A stretch of DNA of 64,000 nt, taken from NCBI GenBank assembly GCA_000697355.1, contig JNEN01001231.1, positions 62,001 through 126,000 on the forward strand, read 5' to 3'. Positions 56,926 to 64,000 of the stretch are shown piece by piece. The number at the start of each line of letters is the position of its first letter. The first letter of the stretch is position 1. Made by a program: the position numbers and the translations under genes. The notes beneath the pieces were generated by a model that worked only from the letters and a program-made list of their open reading frames with translations, was not told where the DNA came from and made no database searches. The DNA is from Syncephalastrum monosporum B8922 (Eukaryota > Mucoromycota > Mucoromycetes > Mucorales > Syncephalastraceae).

Positions 56926-57384
56926 TCACGGCGCGCTGCCGCCGACTCGCCTATGCTGAATACACGTTTGAGTCAGCCCAAAACACTTGCCGGTGGCCGT
57001 GGAGCAGACATTTGGGGCAAGGGCGATGTCTATAAGAGATTTTTCAGCGGTGGTTCCAGCCACCGACGGTCGCAAACGGGCAAGAAGGAAGGCAGAGCAA
57101 GCGGAGAGGAAGAATAGTAAAGCAGAAGAAAGGAGCGGAACTGAAACATGTGTTAATGTCTCATAGTCAATGCATAGATCTGAATCTGTTTCACTTACGG
57201 GCAGAGGAAAAAGTGGAAAAAAAACCCTCTGATTTGAATAGAGCAAGCGGAAGAGAGGAAGAGGCGCGAGCGGAGGAGAAGACAGGAAAGGAGGCGAGGA
57301 AGAAGACGGCAAGCTAAGTATACATCGGAAGAAGGTTAGTGATGTCCAAGACCATGTACTCTTGACGCGACAACTTACTATCAT
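56926..57384 (-). CDS. Possible small secreted or membrane protein
   Basis: A three-exon model on the minus strand starts ATG ATA (57384) directly before a GTAAGT...TACTTAG intron and gives MILAVFFLASFPVFSSARAS, a good signal peptide. A second GTAAGT...TTTCAG intron leads to LPLLSSALLFFLSACSAFLL, a second hydrophobic segment. A Cys-containing tail follows (NVCSTATGKCFGLTQTCIQH) up to the stop at 56928-56926. Total about 116 residues. Both introns have strong consensus ends and lengths near 65-75 bp, which supports a real transcript. Family unknown. The A/G-rich plus strand could also produce such frames by chance. Confidence 0.35.
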   Translation of the reverse strand: MIVSCRVKSTWSWTSLTFFRCILSLPSSSSPPFLSSPPLAPLPLFRLLYSNQRVFFPLFPLPVSETDSDLCIDYETLTHVSVPLLSSALLFFLSACSAFLLARLRPSVAGTTAEKSLIDIALAPNVCSTATGKCFGLTQTCIQHRRVGGSAP

Positions 57385-57820
57385 GCACACCGGTGCAGCT
57401 GTGGGCGGGCAACCGGTGGCAGAGGGACTTGGGAGGACGCTGTGGTTTATGTTGCACCTATTAGTTCATACTCGTAACCATAATGCTTTCGTATGTACTT
57501 GCCAGAATAACACTTGACCAGAATAAAGAAAAGAAGAAGAAAAGTAGACATGGGAGGAAAAAGTCGTCTTTTCGTGAAACAGACTCGCATCAATGAACTT
57601 TCATGCGATAACATGAAGCGCGTCTGCCAATGGGAAAAAGAACGCAGGAAAAAGAGACGCTGACAGGTATTGACGTCAGGTGTCTTTCGCGTTTCAGAGG
57701 ACTCATTGACCTACTTTACCATCACGCGGTTCACCTTTACCGAAATACTCAGGTAAAAGACTTTGAGAAGATTGATGTCAAGTACCCTTGACGTCTCAAA
57801 GTGGTCTACATTACTAGACG
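57385..57820. other. Intergenic region
   Basis: About 435 bp with no gene seen. It contains GA-rich tracts at about 57525-57565 and 57630-57660. Confidence 0.45.
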
Positions 57821-57885
57821 CCTTGATGGGAATTGAACCCGGGTCTTTTGTGTCTTCGTTACGTAATTACAGATGTACGGAATGT
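57821..57885 (-). repeat. tRNA-like (SINE-type) repeat, copy 1
   Basis: On the minus strand it shows a polymerase III B-box (GGTTCAATTCC at 57839-57829) preceded by AGACCCG and, further 5', by TGTAATTACGTAA. A second related copy lies at 58336-58415. The T-stem and acceptor stem do not pair as in a functional tRNA. The plus-strand text to the right (TTTTTTCATATATAAGA) is also shared. Confidence 0.5.
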
Positions 57886-57904
57886 TATTTTTTCATATAT
57901 AAGA

Positions 57905-58035
57905 CTAGCGGTGGAAGCGGACTAGAGTGACCGAAGATTAAGTGCAGGTTGTGATGACCCGAAGACACAGGCGAAAGGGTTTACTCACACCCGGAACGCA
58001 ATCGAAGTATCACTCTAGTCCGCTGTCACCGCTAG
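57905..58035 (-). mobile_element. Short inverted-repeat element with conserved hairpin core, copy B
   Basis: A 131 bp element with 26-base terminal inverted repeats (57905-57930 and 58010-58035, two mismatches). Its minus-strand interior matches copy A (37100-37263): CGATTGCGTTCCGGGTGTGA, then a CGCCTG loop and TCATCACAACCTGCACTTAA. The terminal repeats differ completely from those of copy A, so only the hairpin core is conserved. No clear target-site duplication was seen. Confidence 0.75.
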
Positions 58036-58335
58036 ATGAGGGCCACCCCCAAATCCCGTTAATGCTTCGCGTGAGCGAAGATGGTAAGATATAATCATGA
58101 ATTATCCTTGCTATCAGCTTTCCTACCTTTAGTGTAAAGTATCTTGAGGGATTGAGCAGTATGTTCCGATAGATTTGTTCGACTCTATTTTCGTTAACAA
58201 TAGAAGAGCTACAGTGTTCATCCATTAGCAAAGCCGGGTCACTCGATCTGGCCACTAATTTTCCCATCCACCCCTCTCTTGGTTCCTTTCTCCAACTGGC
58301 CCGTCCTTACAACCAAAAGGATGCCGCCATAGAGA
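58036..58335. other. Intergenic region between repeats
   Basis: 300 bp between two repeat copies. No gene recognised. Confidence 0.4.
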
Positions 58336-58415
58336 CACCCTGCCAGGGATTCGAACCCGGGTCTCCAGCGGCCTGCTTATGTAATTACGGATGAGACACG
58401 AGCCTATTTTTTTTA
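58336..58415 (-). repeat. tRNA-like (SINE-type) repeat, copy 2
   Basis: Minus strand: a perfect B-box (GGTTCGAATCC, 58357-58347), an A-box-like TAGGCTCGTG about 45 bases upstream, and the shared CCGTAATTACATAAG. One T-stem pair and the acceptor stem are broken, so it is not an intact tRNA gene. Confidence 0.5.
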
Positions 58416-59542
58416 TATATAAGATAACGTCGAGTTCGGCCACGCATTCTGCACCCTTAATAAAGAAGCAAATGCCCACCGCCATAACAAAAATCATTAT
58501 TTTGAGCTTGCAACACCCCGGTCATCAGTATGCAGCCGTGGCCAAGGCACTTTCCGGCTTGCTTGCCTCTGGTAGCGCTCCGATCTGAGAGGCAGATGCC
58601 ACCCACGCCCAGCATTTAGACTTGCCTTCGTTGCAATAAATAACGACACAGAACTTGTAGAATGAAGCAGACGCAAGACTAGCTTCCGATCATGTCGACA
58701 AGAGCAGTGAGTCCTGAATTTATGCACAACAGATAATGCCAGCCATGCGCTACGAGGATATAGAACAGCGCCTTCATTCTTACATATATATACTTTATAA
58801 TACCCCAGCAACACCTACAAAGTCGATCTAAAAAGGTGTCAGCGCTTCTTGGCTACAGTGGTATGTGGCTTCAATTTCCGCAGACAAACGTGGTCCTGTA
58901 CCCTTATCTTTGGCTTACAAGAACTTTAAATCATCATGAGCTTCAATTTTCCACAGAAAATTCCAGAACTGGACCTATGTGCATAAAAATGTTCAGCTTA
59001 CATACACAAACTTCCATGCGTGTCCAGGGTATATACGTTGAGTATACAGTACTGTAGAGCCACCATCCGTTCTATTAATATATAGCTGCTGCACATAGGA
59101 GTCGATCCATTGGAATGATTGAAAAAGGAAGGCCACATGACTTCATCTGATTTAACTGCAAATAAATAACATGTATGCACAGTTATCAAAGGATCCATAT
59201 ATAAATACAAGTAATGCACTCATGTAAGGTCAGTGATCTGCAATAAAGGACGAAGAACCTTATCATTGCTAAATAGACAACGAAAATAAGACAAGAAAAA
59301 AGAAGAGCGAAAGTGAATGAATAGGTTACCTTATGACGAGTTGTGTGCTTGCGATTGATTGGGTGGGTTGAGGGTGTGAGAAAGAGCAGTAAAAAAGCGC
59401 CGTTGAGCCGAGCTCTACCACGTAGCTGCGTATATTACCACCAGACACAACATAGCATAGTCTGCCTGCCTTCTTTTCTTTGTTCTTCTTTCTCCGTTTC
59501 TTAATGCAATGGGCCTCCTCACCCATTGATTCAGCATCTCGA
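58416..59542. other. Intergenic region upstream of PA-TM-RING gene
   Basis: About 1.1 kb, A/T-rich with several ATATAT stretches. No gene recognised. Confidence 0.5.
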
Positions 59543-61214
59543 ATGACATTTATACGTTGGCTATGGCTTATGCTGTTCCTTGTCCTGGAACGGCTCTCTT
59601 TTGTAGCCACTCAGGCCAGTACAGCGAACCCCTTCATTTGGTAAGTTGATCTCACATGGATGCAAGTGCGACATGGCCTGACTGAGTACGACCATTTGCT
59701 GCTCGCTACTTGCTAGGCAGGTCATTGCGACCTACAACACTTCTCTTTCGACCAACGCACAAACCTACAACGCCTCCAGTTCTGTCAAAGTCTACAGCCA
59801 AGACTTCCAAACCATTTTCATCGATAATGATCTTTATGGCCATAACGAGGTACATCCTATACATGTGCACATATACATGTGCATAGGTGACAGCCAGACG
59901 TGTAGCTAATCTCACAAAAAATAACCTTTGGCAGCGTTTACTCGTTGATTTTGGGGATGGATGTCCTGGCAACACTGCAGCCGACTTGTCGTCGACATAC
60001 CCGTCTGCGAAGAACCAGCAATCAATTGTCTTGATTCAGCGCGGAGGACGGTGCGAGAGCTGGCTCGAGAAGATCCGAACCGTGCAGAACCTGTCTGTGC
60101 AGGACAACCTCATGCTCGAGGCGGTGATCATCTATGATAACACAACCGATGACACCATTCCCCTGGATACTCTCAACACCACCGATGGCTCTTATCCGAC
60201 TTGGCCGGCACCTCTGCCGAACAGTCGCAACGCTACCCTCATGCCCGACAATGACGTTGCTACCGACAAATCCATTTATACCGCCGTGTATTTCGTTCCG
60301 CACAACTATGCCCAGCAGCTCTTGACCGCCATCCAGCAATACAAATCCCAGAGCAACGTCGGCACGATGCGCTCCTTTATGCAAATCACGCCTTTCTTTG
60401 GTGAAGCAACCTTTTCGACGAGCGACTTTGATACCAATACAGCCGATGACAATGGTGATTCGGACATGTGGAGTGCTTTTACGGGCAATAAGAGCTACCT
60501 CGTATACCTCATCGCAGCCGGGGCGGCCCTCATTCTGGGTGAGTCCCCCGTTATGGCCGGGAGCAGACGTTGACGGCTAAACCATCAAGCTCTTGTAGGT
60601 ATCATCTGTCTGCGGTGGTGTCGCAACTCGCGCACCCCATCACGGCCGGACGAGGAACAGGACGGGGCCCGGTTTAACGAAAACCAGGTCTTCTTGCAAG
60701 ACTTACTCCAGGGCAGGACGCGCCGCATCTCGCTCGCTCACCTCAATACACTCTGTCCCGTACACGACTACTCAGGCACGAGCAAAAATACGGTATGTGC
60801 CATTTGTCTTGAGGACCTTAAGGAAGTTGGAGCTGTGCGAGAGTTGCCCTGCGACCATGTTTTTTGCGTCGCCTGTATAGGTAAGAGACTCTTCTACTTG
60901 AATTATGACAAGCTAAAAAGGTTGGGGCATACTCAAAACTCGGATTGGCAGATGTATGGCTGACTAAGAAGTCCACCCTATGTCCTATCTGCAAGTACGA
61001 CTGTGGCAAGGATATGAGCGACAACAATGCCGATTCAGTACAGACCGAATTGACAGATGCCACACCCTCGTCTACGCATCCTGCTCCTACTCCTGCCCCT
61101 ACTTCTCCTACTTCTACTCCTCCTACCCCGCTGCCGCGCTCTCCTGAGGATGCTGTGACGCGCGACCAGATCAGCCATAGCAGAGGGGCCACATCCAGTA
61201 ATCCATCCTCATGA
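59543..61214 (+). CDS. PA-TM-RING ubiquitin ligase (RNF13/RNF167-like architecture)
   Basis: Endosomal or vacuolar membrane E3 ligase. ATG 59543 opens a signal peptide (FIRWLWLMLFLVLERLSFVA). A luminal protease-associated (PA) domain follows, with several N-glycosylation sites and QQSIVLIQRGGRCESWLEKI as its conserved core, then AVIIYDNT. A transmembrane helix (SYLVYLIAAGAALILG, about 60492-60541 and on into the next exon) leads to the cytosolic RING: CAICLEDLKEVGAVRELPCD, HVFCVACIDVWLTKKSTLC and PICK. The fifth zinc ligand is Cys (HVFC) where most PA-TM-RING proteins have His, so it reads as RING-HC rather than RING-H2. The tail is Pro/Thr/Ser-rich. About 460 residues. Confidence 0.92.
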
Positions 61215-61371
61215 CGGTGTATGCCTTTTGGCTTTCTTCTGCGACTTGAGTTATAGATATACCATATTCCATTTGTACACTTATTTGAAAGTCCTGCGAT
61301 GTAAATATATATATTTATAGGTACACAAGTATGGATATTCGTTTGTCTTCCGAGATAAAAGAGTATCCTTT
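61215..61371. terminator. Convergent 3' region PA-TM-RING / R/S-rich gene
   Basis: 157 bp between two convergent stop codons. It contains TAAATATATATATTTATA at about 61301-61318, a palindromic A/T-rich block suited to polyadenylation signals for both genes. Confidence 0.4.
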
Positions 61372-62229
61372 TCAAAATGCAGAATTCAGGAACTGCAAAA
61401 GACTGGAGCGGTTCTGGTCTCTTTGCTTGTCACCTGATGATTTATGCACCTTCAACTTTATCTAAACATGGCGGCTGAGGAACACGACTGCACGGCCCTA
61501 ATTGTGCCTATGGCATCGTACCTTTTTGCCGGTGATAGCGCTGCGTCGATGGTCACCACTCTCATCAGAATCAGAATCGCGGTGGCGGCGATGTTTTCGC
61601 TATAGAACACAGGATAGTTACGTCAGCTCATTAGCAAATGGACTGGAAAAGAGACTAACGCTTTTCTTTTGTCTTTTGCTTTTTGATTTCTTGTGCTTCT
61701 TTCTGCGTCTTCTCTCGTCTTCGGAGGACGACGAAGAGTCAGACTGCGAGTCAGAGTCGTCCGACTGTACGTTCGGGTTCGAGTTAGAATTGGAATCAGT
61801 GACAGAAGGTGAGCGAGCGCGTTTCCGAGGACGGGGCTCACGAGAGTCACGGTGGCGCACTGTCCCATCCGGTGGGGGGTTTTCGTTTTTCAACGCAGGA
61901 TGCATATACGAACAAGAGAAGGGAGTATAAGGACACACGGCCACAGACCCTTATCTCAGCTTATCTTCCTATCATACCATGAGAGCTCGACTCGCGAGAC
62001 GACCGGCTCCGTCCACGTTCTCGCTCTTTGGTGGTATCTTCTTCCGAATAACAACGACGATCGCGGCGGTATCGAGTGCGTTTACGCTCATCATGATCGG
62101 GCGAGACGCTTCTGTCATGCTGGCGCCGTCTTCGATGCGATCGATCGTCTGACCGGTCGGAACCTATGCATACGTTGATGAGGATCGTGCGTTTTGGAAG
62201 GAGCTGAACTTGCTTCGTTCTTCACCCAT
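61372..62229 (-). CDS. Arg/Ser-rich nuclear protein with conserved KIKLKV C-terminus
   Basis: A five-exon model on the minus strand: start MGEERSKFSSFQNARSSST (ATG 62229), then an Arg/Asp/Ser-rich block (HDERKRTRYRRDRRCYSEED), RERGRSRSSRESSS, then DSREPRPRKRARSPSVTD, an acidic Ser run, and the basic RRRRKKHKKSKSKRQKK. The last two exons give HRRHRDSDSDESGDHRRSAI, then TGKK|IKLKVHKSSGDKQRDQNR and a closing LLQFLNSAF. The composition suggests a nuclear RNA-processing factor, and the C-terminal block (KIKLKV...DxxR..NR..LL.FLN) looks conserved, but I cannot name the family. Introns at the 5' end are less certain than at the 3' end. Confidence 0.6.
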
Positions 62230-62651
62230 CACTTCAGGAGGAAAAAGAGAAAGAAGGGAGAAGGCTGCTACTGTACTCGGTGGTTATTTCAAAAAGATTT
62301 GCCTGGTTCAACTTCAGCTGCTGCCATATTCCCTCCCCAAAGCATGGACATGCTCTTAAGAAATGGAATAATTTGTGCGAGCATAGAAGCTCCAGGATCT
62401 CCACCCGCGATAATAACTAGACATTGCATACGTACTAACAGTATTCTGTCAAACCACCGAGCCAGATGCTGGCAAGACCCGACTCATAGGATACCCTGTG
62501 AGAACCCTGCAAATAGTTACTGACAGATATGATACGCGATTTTAACGCGGATAAAGCCAAGCAGGAAACACAGCACATACTTTACTTTACACAACACATA
62601 ATTTGCTTGCTATTATAATTTCTAAACTGTTCATTGTTCCATATAGCCCAC
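62230..62651. other. Intergenic region
   Basis: About 420 bp between the 5' end of the R/S-rich gene and the 3' end of RRP6. No gene seen. Confidence 0.5.
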
Positions 62652-64000
62652 TTATGACTTTCCCCGCAGATCCTTTGCAGTCGTGATACTCTTCACAGCG
62701 AGACCCTCATACGGCATGGTGAGCTTCATGCTCGCACGAATACGCTCCAACTTGTCGTGTGCACCCGGCACCTCCGTAGCATCCTCCCAGGAACCAAACA
62801 GCTGTGACGACGCCTTGCTCACCCGGGCAGCCTGCGCCATCCGTGCTTCCTTGGCTTTTTGTAAATCAAACACGACTGGGTCCACCGCGTCTACCTTGTG
62901 ACGCTTTGGCGTTGCTTGCGTCCGATCTTGTTCGGTTGTGTCCTCGGCGGGTCGCTTCGTCATCACAGGCGTGTCAGCTGCTTCAAGATCGGCCGCAAGG
63001 GCATCCATCTTGGCGCGCTGGATGCGCGCGGCCAGCATCTGCGCATTCAGCAGAACATAAGTCGGGCAAGGGTTGCAGCAGCCAATGACGCCGGCCTTAT
63101 CAATCGGCATGCGCTCAACAAGCGCAAACAGCATGTGATTGGGCAGAATGTACCGCGGCGACTCGTCTTCATCCCGCGCGGCTTGGTCACGCCAGTAATG
63201 GACGCTCTTGAACACGGCCAGCTGCTGCGACGTCATCCGGTGGTTCCAGCGCCGCAGAAGGTTGGCCCAGCCGTTCTTGCCTTCGCCGTTCTTCATATCA
63301 TAGACAGGCTTTTCCCACTTATTCAGCGCAACCTCGTTGGAGCTCGCAAGAACGCTCCGCAAAAGGTTCTCGTTCGCAACGGACTTGGCCAAAAGTTCAT
63401 TGCGTAAGCAGTCGTAGATGTAGAGCAGGTAATGTGTATCAGACTGGGCATATTTCAACATGGGCTCTGGAAGAGGTCTAAGCAAAAGGGGTTAGGCATA
63501 GTGTTTCCTAGGCTGACACCCTCCATTACCGTATCCGCCAGTCAGCCAGCTGGAATCGCTTGTCGGCTGTCACGGCACAGTACTTTTGCAAAAGGAATGC
63601 CAGACCATGCGAAGGGAAGTCTAAATATTGGACAACTGGTGAGCTACGTGTAAAAATATGCATAGAAACATGAACGTACCGAGCTGTTTAGTGGCAAAAT
63701 AAGTGTCAAAAAGATTGACAATGTAAACGCCGAAGTCTTTCTGGAGCCATTGGATATCAAAGGTAGCACCATGCAGAACCTATTTATCTGTAAATATAGG
63801 TGCTTTGTATGCCTTCAATATGCATACCTTGACAATAGCAGGGTCAGCAAAGACGTCGTTGAGTTTATAAAGCTGATTTCGCAGTTCGAGGGTATCGACA
63901 ATGAAGTCCTCGTCGCGGGTACTGATCTGCATCAAGCAGGTAAAGCCCTGGTAGCTTCGGAAATCGTGGTATTCCAGATCGACTGCAATCTCCTGCGCCT
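62652..64000 (-). CDS. RRP6: Exosome 3'-5' exonuclease RRP6 (EXOSC10), 5' part outside window
   Basis: Nuclear exosome RNase D-type nuclease for rRNA and snoRNA processing and RNA surveillance. The gene enters the window at 64000, in the exonuclease domain: [10 protein letters not shown] (DxE catalytic pair), [20 protein letters not shown], then [20 protein letters not shown] (third catalytic Asp) and [12 protein letters not shown]. After two introns come [35 protein letters not shown] and [15 protein letters not shown]. The HRDC domain follows ([20 protein letters not shown]). The C-terminal tail is basic/acidic and ends KDLRGKS. The N-terminal PMC2NT domain lies outside. The tail is rather short for the family. 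Confidence 0.95.

Noticed and set aside
57821..58415. Intact tRNA genes
   Set aside because: B-boxes are good, but the T-stem and acceptor stem fail to pair and no anticodon arm folds cleanly.

Overview
This is nuclear DNA from a filamentous fungus, most likely an early-diverging one (Mucoromycota, Mucorales-like). The genes are eukaryotic and compact, with many introns of about 50-60 bp and intergenic gaps often of only 100-300 bp. Fungal markers include a DASH-complex Hsk3 subunit, a Bni1/SepA-type formin, an ERT1/AcuK zinc-cluster regulator and a serine/homoserine O-acyltransferase of the fungal mitochondrial type. Two decayed members of a repetitive hypothetical gene family that I associate from memory with Mucorales suggest the placement, but the genus is inference only. 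All exon models were built by hand from reading frame, splice sites and remembered family consensus.

Layout. 1-6324: DUF1279/FAM210-like protein (5' end possibly outside the window), glycyl-tRNA synthetase, SBDS/Sdo1 and, convergent with it, MON1; the last two share overlapping stop codons. 6325-11800: gene-poor, with a decayed Ty3/gypsy gag and a decayed family gene broken by an antisense reverse-transcriptase fragment. 11809-15494: single-pass membrane protein with SANG(N/K)-type repeats, then a G-alpha subunit. 15799-21847: a large formin on the minus strand. 21848-24568: no gene seen. 24569-35850: alpha/beta-hydrolase esterase, MGST3-like MAPEG protein, an 87-residue unknown protein, the divergent pair HSK3 / RPA-interacting protein, a 151-residue unknown protein, and URB1/NPA1 for 60S ribosome assembly. 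35851-40894: transposon-rich, with a frameshifted Tnp2-type transposase and two copies of a short hairpin-cored repeat. 40895-47036: two tandem MFS carriers homogenised by gene conversion, then the acyltransferase. 47164-53812: ribosomal protein uS19 divergent from eIF3i, then ERT1/AcuK and class III alcohol dehydrogenase. 53813-59500: repeats, a second decayed family gene and a possible small secreted protein. 59543-64000: PA-TM-RING ubiquitin ligase, an R/S-rich nuclear protein and the C-terminal part of RRP6.

Themes. Translation and ribosome biogenesis genes recur (GlyRS, SBDS, URB1, uS19, eIF3i, RRP6). Vesicle traffic and polarity are represented by MON1, the formin, G-alpha and the PA-TM-RING ligase. 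Recurrent signals are GC-AG introns (five assigned), gene conversion between the MFS paralogs, and a small inverted-repeat element family with a conserved internal hairpin. I saw no CRISPR array, rRNA or confident intact tRNA gene. I found no clearly new multi-gene system; the least explained items are the hairpin element family and the unnamed repetitive gene family.
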